Of a DNA stretch of 64,000 nucleotides, positions 1 through 8,528 are shown in pieces. The translations under genes and the position numbers were made by a program. Within the stretch, counting starts at the first letter, position 1. The number at the start of each line of letters is the position of its first letter. The stretch comes from GCA-2717185 sp047517345 (GTDB lineage Bacteria > Pseudomonadota > Alphaproteobacteria > UBA8366 > GCA-2717185): NCBI GenBank assembly GCA_047517345.1, contig JAKZTB010000036.1, forward strand, positions 1 through 64,000, in the 5' to 3' direction. Below the pieces are notes generated by a model that saw only the letters and a program-made list of their open reading frames with translations, did not search any database and was not told the DNA's origin.

Positions 1-207
1 GCCGGGCTGCCAGCCGATCAGTGCGAGCCAGGTCTCGCCGTGCACCGCGACATGGCGCAGGCCTTTGCCGATGACGCCGTGAAACGGTAGGTAGTGGTGC
101 TCCGCCACCAGCCGGTCCCAGCGCCGGTGCTCCTGCGCGCGCCAGGTCGGGCGCACCGTGACCGCGCGCAAATCAACGGACAAATCCTGTGCCGGCAGCG
201 TCGCCAT
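1..207 (-). CDS. DUF4338 (DruA-like) protein, N-terminal fragment
   Basis: The frame starts at the ATG at 207-205 and is open to base 1, giving 69 codons, so the gene runs off the left edge. The readable part has WDRLVAEHHYLPFHG, then GLRHVAVHGETWLALIGWQPG. This matches the start of DUF4338 proteins as I know them, where a xLxxxHHYLG-type segment precedes a LxYxVxxxGxxLALxGW segment. DUF4338 is the domain of DruA of the Druantia anti-phage system, but most members are stand-alone and scattered, sometimes in multiple copies. Function cannot be chosen from this fragment. The other open frame on this strand (224-18) reads as Arg-rich noise. Confidence 0.6.
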   Translation of the reverse strand, partial: MATLPAQDLSVDLRAVTVRPTWRAQEHRRWDRLVAEHHYLPFHGVIGKGLRHVAVHGETWLALIGWQPG

Positions 208-545
208 GACCGGCACACTGCCACATCGAGAACGGAATGGCCAGCCCCGACATCGGCTCACGATGCTCGGCAGGCGGACAAAAACCTAGCCCTGGCGTTG
301 CGTCGTCATTGCCAGGCCGGGGCGTCGCATCCCGCCGCCAAACACCGACGGTTATGATCACAATATTGCTGAATAGCCGGGACATCGTTGGAAAATCGGA
401 CAGGGTTCTGGTCTCAATGGGACGCAACTCTGCTCGAAAGTTCAGAGCGGTAACCCTAAACACCAGGAGATCCGGGGTTCCGAGACCGAACTCGAACCGC
501 CGCTATCTCGCTTTCAGAAATGGTTTTGGCGTCTCTTAAAGACAA
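208..545. other. Intergenic stretch without a recognised gene
   Basis: About 340 bases lie between the DUF4338 gene start and the tRNA 3' end. Open frames exist on both strands but have no recognisable protein features. The stretch should contain the promoter of the leftward DUF4338 gene and the end of the tRNA transcript, but I see no convincing -35/-10 pair or T-tract hairpin. Confidence 0.5.
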
Positions 546-622
546 TGGCGCGCCCGGGAGAACTCGAATCCCCAACCTCCTGATCCGTAGTCAGACGCTC
601 TATCCAATTGAGCTACGGGCGC
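546..622 (-). tRNA. tRNA-Arg (anticodon ACG)
   Basis: Read on the minus strand, the sequence folds as a complete 77-nt tRNA. The acceptor stem GCGCCCG pairs with CGGGCGC, followed by G and an encoded CCA at 548-546. The D arm is TAGCTCAATTGGATAGAGC. The anticodon stem TCTGA/TCAGG encloses the loop CTACGGA with anticodon ACG, which is normally edited to ICG by TadA. The T arm carries GGTTCGAG-type bases in the form GGATTCGAGT. No neighbouring tRNA is visible, so it is a single-gene transcript or the last gene of one. Confidence 0.95.
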
Positions 623-873
623 ATCGCGCCGGGTCGGCCCGGCGGCGAGGGAAACTACTCAATGCCTGTCTGCGGTGCAAGTGCCTATTGGCGCGGTACG
701 GCGTCGCACTTGCCGTGCATTTGGAAATCCGACTTGTCGGTTGCAAGACCCTCCATTAGTATCGGCGTAATAAAAAGCGAAAAGTCCGTGTTTATGGTAA
801 ATGGAAGCAGTTAAGGCCTGGACATTTGGACTTGATTGGTAGAATTACAGGGTTTTCGGGGCTAAGTATTCGA

Positions 874-2040
874 ATGAAATTACGCGAATATTCAACCATT
901 CTGTTCGGGGCCGCCTTGCTCGCCGGTTGCGGCGGGGTCGAAGATACGCTGTGGCCTTCGCTATCCGGATCGGATCCAGCCGGTCCGCCGAAAGCTGCGA
1001 CCGCTGGTACACCGGCTACCGCGCCGCCGCCCACGCGAATCGATATTGCCGCGCCCAAGGAGCCGACCTTCACGGCGCCGCAACAGCAAGCGGCGGCCGG
1101 TGCGGCCCCGGCCACGGGACAGCCGACCGGCACGTTCGTCGGGCGGAAGGTCACGCAGATGCGCACCGACCTTGGCAAACTGCAGCGCTCGATCGGCGAC
1201 TTGAACAAGCGCATGACGCAGATCACCTCGCAGAATATCGATACCTCGCGGCGGTACCACGTCGTCGTCGCGGCGATGAATTCCAAGCTCCAGGTCGGTA
1301 CGACCCCGGGCAATCCGGTATTGGTGAAGCAATGGAACGAAGCGCAGCAGAAGCTGGAAGGGATCGGCGAAATCCTCGGCCGGATGGACAAGCTGTCGAA
1401 CGATGCGGCCGGCGAAGCCGGTCTGGCGGCCTGGCTGCTCGATAGCGTCCGCGCCACCTATGCGCTGAGCGGCGCCGTCGACGAGGATCATCGCCAGCTT
1501 CGCGTTCTCGAGGACGAGGTCAACCGCACTGTCGTGCTGATCGACCGGCTGCTGAACGAGCTTAGCGAGGATGTGTCGCGGCAGACCACTTATGTGGGGA
1601 ACGAACGCCGCAACCTGACGACCATGTCGCTCGCGGTGAAGAATGGCGAGCTATACGGCACCAGCTTGGTCAACCGGGCCTTCGCGCAAAGCCAGGCACT
1701 GGCGAGTGCGACGGCGCAATCGACGGGACCGGCGGTTGGCGAGCGGCCGCTCGTGGTGATCCGGTTCGATCGGCCCAACATCCAGTACCAGCAGGCGCTG
1801 TACAATGCGGTAAGCCGTGCGCTGGAACGCAAGCCGAATGCCTCGTTCGATCTGGTCGCCGTTAGCCCGAAACGGGGCAGTCCGGCACAGGCCGCGCTGA
1901 ACAGCACGCAAAGCAAACGGAACGCGGAAAGCGTACTGCGCACCCTCGCCGATATGGGGCTGCCGGCGAACCGCGTGAAGCTTTCGTCGCGCGCCAGCCA
2001 GGATGTGGAATCCAACGAAGTCCAGATATACGTCCGATAA
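874..2040 (+). CDS. Lipoprotein with OmpA-like C-terminal region
   Basis: The 388-residue protein starts at the ATG at 874, because from there the sequence is a lipoprotein signal, MKLREYSTILFGAALLAGCGG, with lipobox LAGC and the acylated Cys about residue 18. The longer frame from 826 adds 16 residues before the signal and is unlikely. A Pro/Ala/Thr-rich linker follows to about residue 90. A helical, probably coiled-coil middle covers about residues 90-270. The C-terminal 100 residues (RNAESVLRTLADMGLPANRV, then QIYV) resemble the beta-alpha-beta fold of an OmpA-type peptidoglycan-associated domain in degenerate form. A cell-envelope structural role is likely. The next gene begins 22 bases downstream. 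Confidence 0.6.
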   Translation: MKLREYSTILFGAALLAGCGGVEDTLWPSLSGSDPAGPPKAATAGTPATAPPPTRIDIAAPKEPTFTAPQQQAAAGAAPATGQPTGTFVGRKVTQMRTDLGKLQRSIGDLNKRMTQITSQNIDTSRRYHVVVAAMNSKLQVGTTPGNPVLVKQWNEAQQKLEGIGEILGRMDKLSNDAAGEAGLAAWLLDSVRATYALSGAVDEDHRQLRVLEDEVNRTVVLIDRLLNELSEDVSRQTTYVGNERRNLTTMSLAVKNGELYGTSLVNRAFAQSQALASATAQSTGPAVGERPLVVIRFDRPNIQYQQALYNAVSRALERKPNASFDLVAVSPKRGSPAQAALNSTQSKRNAESVLRTLADMGLPANRVKLSSRASQDVESNEVQIYVR

Positions 2041-2062
2041 CGTTGCGATAGAGGACCGGCCG

Positions 2063-2479
2063 ATGCGGGTGAAATTCATTACCCTCGGTTTGGCGATTTT
2101 CCTTCCGGTGTTCCCGGTGCAGGCCGAAGACGCCCGGCGTGCGGGTGTCTTCGACGTCATCGGCGCGCAGCTAGAGGCGTTTCAGCGGGATGATGCGCCT
2201 GCGGCATTCGCCATTGCCAGTCCTGAAATTCAGGCGATGTTCGGAACGCCGGCGAATTTCCTGCGGATGGTCGCGGAAGCCTATGCGCCGGTCTACCGGC
2301 CGCGCGACGTCACGTATCTCGATCTGTTAGAAAAGGACGGGCGCCTGGTGCAGCGCGTGTTGTTCACGGGACCCGACGGCAAGCAGGTGCTGGCACTCTA
2401 TATGATGGCACGGCAACCGGACGGGAGCTGGCGCATCGCCGGCTGCGTACTGGTCGAGCCGACGGGGCAATCGGCATGA
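2063..2479 (+). CDS. DUF4864 family exported protein
   Basis: The 138-residue protein has a clear signal peptide (MRVKFITLGLAIFLPVFPVQA, cleavage after about residue 21), which sets the start at 2063 rather than 2003. The mature part, VIGAQLEAFQRDDAPAAFAIASP through GSWRIAGCVLVEP, matches DUF4864, a short alphaproteobacterial family with a cystatin/NTF2-like feel: a helix followed by a curved sheet. Its biochemical role is unknown. It overlaps the start of gpt by 4 bases (ATGA), so the two are probably co-translated. Confidence 0.75.
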   Translation: MRVKFITLGLAIFLPVFPVQAEDARRAGVFDVIGAQLEAFQRDDAPAAFAIASPEIQAMFGTPANFLRMVAEAYAPVYRPRDVTYLDLLEKDGRLVQRVLFTGPDGKQVLALYMMARQPDGSWRIAGCVLVEPTGQSA

Positions 2480-2946
2480 CGTCGCCGAAGGATTTTCCGG
2501 TTTCGTGGGAGGAGCTGCATCGCAACGCGCGGGCGCTCGCCTGGCGGTTGCTCGATATCGGGCCGTTCGAAGGTATCGTCGCGGTGACTCGCGGCGGTCT
2601 CGTGCCGGCGGCGATCGTGGCCCGCGAACTCGACGTCCGATTGGTGGATACGGTGTGCATCGCATCCTACGAGCACAAGGACCATGGCAACGTCAAAATC
2701 CTCAAGCCGGTCGATGGCGACGGGACGGGCTGGTTGATCGTCGACGATCTGGTCGATACGGGCCGCACGGCGCGGGAGGTGCGCAATATGCTGCCGCAAG
2801 CGCATTTCGCCACGATTTACGCCAAGCCGGCGGGCCGGCCGCTGGTCGATACTTTCGTGACCGAGGTCAGCCAGGACACGTGGATCCTGTTTCCGTGGGA
2901 CGTCGAACTCGCGTACGCGGCGCCGATTTCCGGCACCCGCGGCTAA
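2476..2946 (+). CDS. gpt: Xanthine phosphoribosyltransferase
   Basis: The 156-residue protein is full length for the Gpt family. It transfers phosphoribose from PRPP to xanthine and guanine in purine salvage. The PRPP-binding loop is WLIVDDLVDTGRTA (about residues 85-98), and a type I PRTase core follows an N-terminal VAVTRGGLVPAAIVAREL substrate segment. The C-terminal WILFPWD hood motif with Trp and Asp for the purine ring is typical of Gpt. It overlaps the upstream DUF4864 gene (ATGA) and converges on panC 30 bases downstream. Confidence 0.92.
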   Translation: MTSPKDFPVSWEELHRNARALAWRLLDIGPFEGIVAVTRGGLVPAAIVARELDVRLVDTVCIASYEHKDHGNVKILKPVDGDGTGWLIVDDLVDTGRTAREVRNMLPQAHFATIYAKPAGRPLVDTFVTEVSQDTWILFPWDVELAYAAPISGTRG

Positions 2947-2976
2947 CGCTGTAAGTTATATCGACCCTCGTTGGTA

Positions 2977-3858
2977 TTATCCCGCGGCGACGTTGTCGAT
3001 CAGGCGGGTGCGCCCCAGATACGCGGCGGCCAACACCCGGGCCGGCCGGTCGGCATGGTCGAGCGGCTCCAGCGAGACAGCATCGCACACCGCGATATAG
3101 TCAATCGGACCAAACCCGGCATCCTGCAACCTTGTCAGTCCTTGCGCGATCGCCGGCGCACTGGCTTCGCCTTTCTCCAGCTTGGCCGCGATGCCGCAAA
3201 TGACTTTGTACAAGGTCGGTGCGATGGCGCGTTCCTCCGGTGAGAGGTACCAGTTGCGTGATGCCATCGCCAAACCATCCGCCTCGCGTATGGTCGGAAC
3301 GCCGACGATTTCCACGGGAATGTCGAGATCGCGCGCCATGCGGGTGACGACTTGAAGCTGCTGATAATCCTTCTCGCCGAAATAGGCGCGATCGGGCAGC
3401 GCCTGGAGCAGCAGTTTGCTCACCACCGTCGCGACGCCGCCGAAGAAATGCGGGCGGCTGGCGCCGCACAGCCCTTCCGTCAAGCCGGAAACTGCGACGC
3501 TTGTCGAGAAACCGCCGGCATACATCTCGTTGACCGGCGGCACGAATGCGAGATCGGCGGACAACGCCTCCAACTTTGCGAGATCGTCACCCTCGTCCCG
3601 CGGATAGGCCTCGAAATCTTCGTTCGGCGCGAATTGGGTCGGGTTGACGAAGATGGTCGTCACCGCATGGTTGCAGTCCCGCAGCGCGGCCTCGACCAGC
3701 GCCAGATGCCCTTCATGCAACGCCCCCATCGTCGGGATGAGACCGACAGTTTCGTCCCGCCGGCGCCATTCCCGGACCTTGGTGCGCAGACTCGCGACGT
3801 CTCGGACAACCTCTAATGTTTTCGCCTTGCTTTTCTCAGCGGTCCGCATGGTCATCAT
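2977..3858 (-). CDS. panC: Pantoate--beta-alanine ligase
   Basis: PanC condenses pantoate and beta-alanine with ATP to make pantothenate, the coenzyme A precursor. The HIGH-type nucleotide motif is in IPTMGALHEGHLALV, followed by TTIFVNPTQFAPNEDFEAYPR, the FFGGVATVVSKL pantoate segment and the FGEKDYQQLQV motif. The KMSKS-like SRNWYLSPEER is present. Length is 293 aa from the ATG at 3858, or 290 from the ATG at 3849; no Shine-Dalgarno decides between them, and the open frame extends further upstream without family similarity. No panB lies nearby. It is convergent with gpt and divergent from rlmI. Confidence 0.92.
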   Translation of the reverse strand: MMTMRTAEKSKAKTLEVVRDVASLRTKVREWRRRDETVGLIPTMGALHEGHLALVEAALRDCNHAVTTIFVNPTQFAPNEDFEAYPRDEGDDLAKLEALSADLAFVPPVNEMYAGGFSTSVAVSGLTEGLCGASRPHFFGGVATVVSKLLLQALPDRAYFGEKDYQQLQVVTRMARDLDIPVEIVGVPTIREADGLAMASRNWYLSPEERAIAPTLYKVICGIAAKLEKGEASAPAIAQGLTRLQDAGFGPIDYIAVCDAVSLEPLDHADRPARVLAAAYLGRTRLIDNVAAG

Positions 3859-4017
3859 CCATGATTTATCATCTACCAGGACGCAAGCCGTTCCAGCTAT
3901 TGAACTTTGCCCGGAACGGGCGGCGGGCACAATACCTCGAATGCTGCAGAGCACAATGAAATTTGGTTTCGGCAGATTGCGGTGGGCGTTTGCGGTCTAC
4001 TCCCGTAATCTCGCCCC

Positions 4018-5199
4018 ATGAATCCGATCGTCAAACTCCTGCCGGGGCGGCACAAACGCCTGAAATCCGGCCACCCTTGGATATTCTCGAACGAAGTGGC
4101 GAAGCGCGACGATGCGCCGCCTTTAGAACCGGGTGCGGCGGTCACCATCGTCGGCGACAATGGCGAGACGTATGGAACGGCGCTGTTCAATCAGCATTCG
4201 CTGGTCGCCGGCCGGCTCCTCGACGCCGCGGGCGACGCGAAAGTTGATGCGGCCTTTTTTACCGATCAAATTCGCCGTGCCGTTGCGCTGCGCGACCGGC
4301 TCTTTTCGGCGCCGTATTATCGCCTCGTTCATGCGGAATCCGACGGTCTGCCCGGCCTCGTTATCGATCGATACGGCGATGCCGTGGTCGTGCAGTGCAA
4401 TACCGCGGGAATGGATGTTCGACGGGACGCGATATTCGAAGCGCTCGACGGGATCGTCTCGCCGCGGACCATTGTGCTCCGCAACGACTCGCAAAGCCGG
4501 TTGCAGGAAAATTTAGGTCTGGAGGTCGTGACGGTACGCGGCGAGAGCGGCGTTCCGGCGACATTGCGCGAAAACGATGCCGCCTTCGTGGCAAATCTCA
4601 CGCACGGTCAGAAGACCGGGTGGTTCTACGATCAACGGGAAAACCGGGCGTTCGTCGCCTCGCTGTCGCGCGGTGCCAGGTTGATCGACTTCTACGCTTA
4701 CGGCGGTGGTTTTGCGATCCAGGCGCTGTTGGCGGGCGCCGCGCAGGCATTTCTCGTCGACCGCTCGGCGGCTGCCCTGGAAAGCGCTGCGCAATCGGCG
4801 ACGTTGAACGGAGTCGCCGAGCGGTGCCGCTTCGTGAAGCAGGATGCCTTTACGGAAATGGAGCGGATGCATACGGAAGAGGCGCGTTTCGATGTAGTCG
4901 TCGCCGATCCGCCGGCCTTCGTGAAGTCGAAGAAGGACCTTCACCGCGGCAGCCGCGCCTACCGCAAGATGACGCGACTCGCCGCGCGGTTGGTTGCGCC
5001 GGAGGGTATTTTGTTCGTCGCATCGTGCTCGCACAATGTCGCGGCAGGTGCGTTTGGCGATTTGGTGCGACAGGGATTGGCGGATGCCGGCCGGTCGGGC
5101 CGCATATTGCGGGCCGCCGGGGCCGGACCGGACCACCCGGTGCACCCCGCGCTGCCGGAAACGGCTTACCTGAAAAGCATTACGCTGCAACTCAATTAA
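4018..5199 (+). CDS. rlmI: 23S rRNA (cytosine-C5)-methyltransferase, RlmI family
   Basis: The 393-residue protein has an N-terminal PUA-like domain (KLLPGRHKRLKSGHPWIFSNEV, residues about 5-75), a central beta-rich domain, and a C-terminal Rossmann methyltransferase domain. The latter has LIDFYAYGGGFAIQALLAGA (SAM binding), the DPPAF motif and SCSHN with the catalytic Cys. This order is the RlmI/YccW type, which methylates C1962 of 23S rRNA. The E. coli numbering of the target is family knowledge, not seen here. It is a monocistronic gene followed by a hairpin terminator about 100 bases downstream. Confidence 0.88.
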   Translation: MNPIVKLLPGRHKRLKSGHPWIFSNEVAKRDDAPPLEPGAAVTIVGDNGETYGTALFNQHSLVAGRLLDAAGDAKVDAAFFTDQIRRAVALRDRLFSAPYYRLVHAESDGLPGLVIDRYGDAVVVQCNTAGMDVRRDAIFEALDGIVSPRTIVLRNDSQSRLQENLGLEVVTVRGESGVPATLRENDAAFVANLTHGQKTGWFYDQRENRAFVASLSRGARLIDFYAYGGGFAIQALLAGAAQAFLVDRSAAALESAAQSATLNGVAERCRFVKQDAFTEMERMHTEEARFDVVVADPPAFVKSKKDLHRGSRAYRKMTRLAARLVAPEGILFVASCSHNVAAGAFGDLVRQGLADAGRSGRILRAAGAGPDHPVHPALPETAYLKSITLQLN

Positions 5200-5300
5200 T
5201 ACGCAAACGATGCGGACGGCCGCTTGCACTCGGAAGGGTGTTCCTCGTGCCGGCGACCGTCCGCGGCCGTTCGGGGGGTGCCCTTAATGTAGGAAACGCG

Positions 5301-5321
5301 ACCGCCGGAAGGGCGGTTTTT
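5301..5321 (+). terminator. Rho-independent terminator after rlmI
   Basis: ACCGCC, a short GGAAG loop, GGCGGT and then TTTT form a six-pair GC hairpin with a T tract on the plus strand. It lies in the gap between rlmI and the convergent histidine kinase. The stop of rlmI is about 100 bases upstream. Confidence 0.65.
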
Positions 5322-5352
5322 CACCGCGATGTGAACAGCTGTGTACGTTGGC

Positions 5353-6708
5353 TCACGAGGCGGGCAATGTCAGCCGGAACTCCGTTCCGCTTTCGCCGGA
5401 GTCGACAAGCGCTAAATCGCCGCCATGGTTGCGTGCCAGTTCGCGCGCGATCGCCAAACCAAGGCCCGTACCGCCCGCGCGGACGGAGCCTTCGAAGGGC
5501 TGAAAGAGTTTTTCGCGCGCCCGGGGCGGCAAGCCGGGCCCGTCGTCGCGAATTGCGATTTCGACCATGTCGCCGCACTTCTCTGCGCTGACGCTTATGT
5601 GACCAGCGCCCGCCTCGGCGGCGTTGCGCGTCAGATTCGTCAGGACTCGAAACAATTGATCCCGGTCGACATCGACTTCCAGTCCGTTATTGACCTGGTT
5701 TTGGATCTCCGTTTCGGTCCCGGTGGTCGCGGCTATTCCTTCGGCGATATCCGCAACAAGTGGCGCGAGGGCGACCCTATCCCGCTTAAAGGCGGATTGT
5801 TCGTGCCGGACGTAGTCGAGTGTGTCACTGCAAAGCCCGACCGCACGATCGATTGCCGAAATCAAGGTTGGCGTGACCCGCCGTACATCCGGATCCTCGC
5901 TGCCTTCGAGCCGATCGGACACCACGAGCGCGGACGATAGGATACCTCGCAAATCGTGATTGATCTTCGCGACGGCTGTTCCCAATGCCGCAAGATGCGC
6001 TTTTTGTTGCAGCGCGGCGCGTAGCGCACCCTGCATGTTGGTGAGTTCCCGCTGCGCCACGCCGATTTCATCAGCCCGTTCGGACGGCACAAAGATGCGT
6101 TTCGCATCTTCGGGATCCTCGCGGAACGACGTCATGCTGTCGGTAATTTTCCGCATCGGCCGGACCAGCATCCATTGCAGCGTCAGAAACACCAGCGTGG
6201 CGGTGATCAGCGAAATGACCAGGGAGAGGGCGAGAATTCGCCATGCGAAATCGACGATGGCGATCCGGAGCGGCCGTTCTTCCGTAACCACTTCGATGAC
6301 GATGTTGGGATCCTTGGGAGAGGGGCCGGTCACCCGTAGGACCCGATCCTCGGTTCGCGTCAGGACGGCCATCGCGTCCATGACGAGTTTGGGCAACGAC
6401 TGGTCGCCCAAATCGACAGTGCCCTGGACCGGTGGCGGCGCTTCGCGCGACAAGATCAGTTTCGCACCGCCGCGGCGTACATTGATGCCATAGACGCCGA
6501 CATGCGCGAGCAATTCCTCGCGAAGGCGGTCGCTGACCAAGTCCTTCGGCGCGACGTCGAGGGTCAAAATAGCCAGATGACCAGCGCTCAGTTTCTCGTT
6601 CAGCCAGGAGACTCGGAACCGCGCGACCGACGGCACGAAAATCAGGACTTCGGCAAGCATGACGAAGAAGATGGTAAGCACGAGAAGGCGCGCCGAAAGG
6701 CTCTGCAT
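5353..6708 (-). CDS. Membrane sensor histidine kinase (orphan)
   Basis: The 451-residue protein has two membrane segments (about residues 7-27 and 155-178) enclosing a periplasmic sensor region of about 125 residues. A HAMP-like linker follows (LVRPMRKITDSM, about 182-230). The phospho-acceptor is H251 in the sequence KINHDLRGILSSA, and the ATPase domain has the N box NLTRNAAEAG and G boxes DDGPGLP and GTGLGLAIA. The H box is NHDLR rather than the common SHELR, as in some alphaproteobacterial kinases. No response regulator gene is adjacent, so its partner lies elsewhere. It converges with rlmI. Confidence 0.88.
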   Translation of the reverse strand: MQSLSARLLVLTIFFVMLAEVLIFVPSVARFRVSWLNEKLSAGHLAILTLDVAPKDLVSDRLREELLAHVGVYGINVRRGGAKLILSREAPPPVQGTVDLGDQSLPKLVMDAMAVLTRTEDRVLRVTGPSPKDPNIVIEVVTEERPLRIAIVDFAWRILALSLVISLITATLVFLTLQWMLVRPMRKITDSMTSFREDPEDAKRIFVPSERADEIGVAQRELTNMQGALRAALQQKAHLAALGTAVAKINHDLRGILSSALVVSDRLEGSEDPDVRRVTPTLISAIDRAVGLCSDTLDYVRHEQSAFKRDRVALAPLVADIAEGIAATTGTETEIQNQVNNGLEVDVDRDQLFRVLTNLTRNAAEAGAGHISVSAEKCGDMVEIAIRDDGPGLPPRAREKLFQPFEGSVRAGGTGLGLAIARELARNHGGDLALVDSGESGTEFRLTLPAS

Positions 6709-6801
6709 CGCAACGCTACCGCGATGGCCGCTGTTTGTCCGGGAGTTCGACGCTAAGGAGCGAGGTCATCATCGGTCTCCAGAGCACGTTTGCCGAAGGA
6801 T

Positions 6802-7596
6802 TTACGAACGCCTGTTTCCCTTGAGTTTCTTATACAGGATCGGGAGTAGCGACAATATTGCCAGACCGACGAGCGCAAGAACAATATCGGTCGTAAATAC
6901 GCTGGCCGGTGTAAACGTTTCACCGCTTTCAAAAATGCTTCCGAGCCCGGCACCAACCTGGACAAAAACAAAAGTTCCCGGGACGATGCCGAGCACGGTT
7001 GCGAAGAAATAGGTTTTCAGCCGAACGCCAAGGAACGCGGGCACGAGATTGACGACAAAGAAAGGGAATATCGGGATCAGCCGCATCACCAAAAGGTAGT
7101 TGAACGCGTTCTCCTGAAATCCTTTTTCCATTTTCTTCAGCCATGGCCCCATGCGCGCCTCCAACGCGTCGCCTAGGGTCGTCTTCGCGATGAGGAAAAG
7201 GGCGGTTGCGCCGATCGTTGCGGCAAACACGACATAGGTTACACCGAGAACCTGGCCGAACAGGAAGCCTCCGATGATGGTCAGAATTGCGCCACCGGGT
7301 AGCGAGAAGGCGACAGAGACAATGTAAATCAACACATAAGCGGCAACGGTCGTCGCAGCATGGTACTCGACTTGCTCCAGCAGCCAGGCCCTGTGTTCGC
7401 GTAGTGCCTCGAAGCTGAAATATTGGTCGAGACCGGTTAGGAAAAAAAGCGTGAAGCCGACAACCAAAACGGCAAGTGGCCATAGACGCTTCAAGCTGAA
7501 CGGCCGTCCGTCGCCCGCCGATTGTTCCGATTGTTCCTCGCTCACGCCGTCCTCATTTTTACTGGGCGACCGTTTATTCTGCGGCACCCGCCTCAT
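6802..7596 (-). CDS. TVP38/TMEM64 family membrane protein
   Basis: The 264-residue protein starts with a charged cytoplasmic tail of about 35 residues, then a first membrane helix (LWPLAVLVVGFTLFFLTGL). The conserved VTT/SNARE-associated domain contains FSLPGGAILTIIGGFLFG, GATALFLIAKTTLG, LVMRLIPIFPFFVVNLVPA and FVQVGAGLGS. These are the re-entrant and helical motifs of the DedA/TVP38 superfamily, whose members are linked to lipid scrambling or undecaprenyl phosphate recycling. Which activity applies here is unknown. It is divergent from rpmH, and the shared gap holds the rpmH promoter. Confidence 0.85.
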   Translation of the reverse strand: MRRVPQNKRSPSKNEDGVSEEQSEQSAGDGRPFSLKRLWPLAVLVVGFTLFFLTGLDQYFSFEALREHRAWLLEQVEYHAATTVAAYVLIYIVSVAFSLPGGAILTIIGGFLFGQVLGVTYVVFAATIGATALFLIAKTTLGDALEARMGPWLKKMEKGFQENAFNYLLVMRLIPIFPFFVVNLVPAFLGVRLKTYFFATVLGIVPGTFVFVQVGAGLGSIFESGETFTPASVFTTDIVLALVGLAILSLLPILYKKLKGNRRS

Positions 7597-7696
7597 GTGC
7601 CATTTATTACAGGATCGCTGCAGGCGCCAGTCACCATAGCGTGACTCTCATGCTACCGTAACGCACGAAACATGTGAAACCGGTTGCGCAGGCCGA

Positions 7697-7725
7697 TTGA
7701 CTTGCCGCAATTCAGCTTTTATACA
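7697..7725 (+). promoter_or_regulatory. Sigma70-type promoter of rpmH operon
   Basis: TTGACT at 7697-7702 and TATACA at 7720-7725 are separated by exactly 17 bases. This is a near-consensus housekeeping promoter placed about 40 bases before the rpmH start. It would drive rpmH-rnpA and possibly yidD-yidC-engB. A GGAGA ribosome site at 7752-7756 precedes the GTG start of rpmH. Confidence 0.75.
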
Positions 7726-7762
7726 GCGCCATCCTTACGAAATCCGTAACCGGAGAGTCGTC

Positions 7763-7897
7763 GTGAAACGTACATTTCAGCCCAGCCGTATCGTCAGAAA
7801 GCGGCGTCACGGGTTTCGCAGCCGCATGGCGACAAAAGCCGGCCGCAGAGTACTGGCGCGCCGTCGCGCGCGCGGTCGCAAGCGGTTGTCCGCTTAA
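7763..7897 (+). CDS. rpmH: 50S ribosomal protein L34
   Basis: The 44-residue basic protein VKRTFQPSRIVRKRRHGF...RKRLSA is the canonical L34 sequence. The start is GTG at 7763, preceded by GGAGA at a spacing of 6 bases. An upstream in-frame ATG at 7697 would add 22 residues foreign to the family, and it overlaps the promoter. L34 sits near the tunnel side of the large subunit. It is 17 bases upstream of rnpA, the standard bacterial arrangement. Confidence 0.95.
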   Translation: MKRTFQPSRIVRKRRHGFRSRMATKAGRRVLARRRARGRKRLSA

Positions 7898-7914
7898 TTT
7901 TACTGTTTTAGGCA

Positions 7915-8268
7915 ATGCGAACGGCATTCGAGCGCCTCACCCGGCGTGCTGAATTCCGTCGTCTGACCCGGTCACGTCAGCGTTGTGCCACGCCGGGGCT
8001 CGTTCTCCAGACCATCGCCCAACCCGGCAGCGACGGCGAAGCGCGGGTCGGTTTGACGGCAAGCCGCCGCGTCGGCAACGCCGTTCGGCGAAATCGCGCA
8101 AGGCGGCGCTTGCGTGCGCTGGCGGAGAGCGTTATCCCTCTCCATGCCAAGCGCGGTCGCGACTATGTCCTCATCGCACGCTCGGCAACGGTGGACAGGC
8201 CCTACGCGGCACTTGTCGAAGATCTTGAAACCGCGATGAAGCGGCTCGACGTATGGCGGGACAACTGA
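7915..8268 (+). CDS. rnpA: Ribonuclease P protein component
   Basis: The 117-residue protein helps the RnpB RNA cleave tRNA 5' leaders. It has the family hallmark of an RNR-type basic helix, SRRVGNAVRRNRARRRLRA, about residues 49-67. An aromatic N-terminal cleft sequence, ERLTRRAEFRRL, and the YVLIARSATVDRPYAALVEDL C-terminus complete it. It is directly downstream of rpmH. Its TGA stop (8266-8268) is immediately followed by the left inverted repeat of a small mobile-like element that separates it from yidD. Confidence 0.94.
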   Translation: MRTAFERLTRRAEFRRLTRSRQRCATPGLVLQTIAQPGSDGEARVGLTASRRVGNAVRRNRARRRLRALAESVIPLHAKRGRDYVLIARSATVDRPYAALVEDLETAMKRLDVWRDN

Positions 8269-8269
8269 A

Positions 8270-8528
8270 ACCAACGAGCGCTGATAATGACCCCTGGAGA
8301 CGGCTTGGCAAGGTTTTCCGCAAGGCGCGCGCGGCAAAGCGATGCGGTGTATCGTGAGGCGTGCGCGACGCTGTCCGAAAGCCTTGCCACGCCGCCCTTC
8401 GGGTCGCGCATGCGGCCCGGCGGAGCGTGTCGGAACGGCTTGACGATGCCCCACATCGCCGGCGCCGTCCCTCCTGCCCGACGAACCGCTTACGCGATCT
8501 CCATGGGTCGTTATCAGCGCTCGTTGGT
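8270..8528. mobile_element. MITE-like element, about 259 bp, between rnpA and yidD
   Basis: The segment is bounded by near-perfect inverted repeats. The left end (8270-8301) reads ACCAACGAGCGCTGATAA, and the right end (8497-8528), read on the minus strand, gives the same 18 bases. The match extends to about 31 bases with three differences. The interior has no convincing coding sequence. The left end starts one base after the rnpA stop, and the right end touches the ATG of yidD. No long target duplication is visible; TGA occurs just outside both ends. It is too short to encode a transposase and would depend on one elsewhere. Confidence 0.7.

Noticed and set aside
520..759. Plus-strand frame across the tRNA-Arg gene
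   Set aside because: Its middle is the antisense of a complete tRNA; no protein support.
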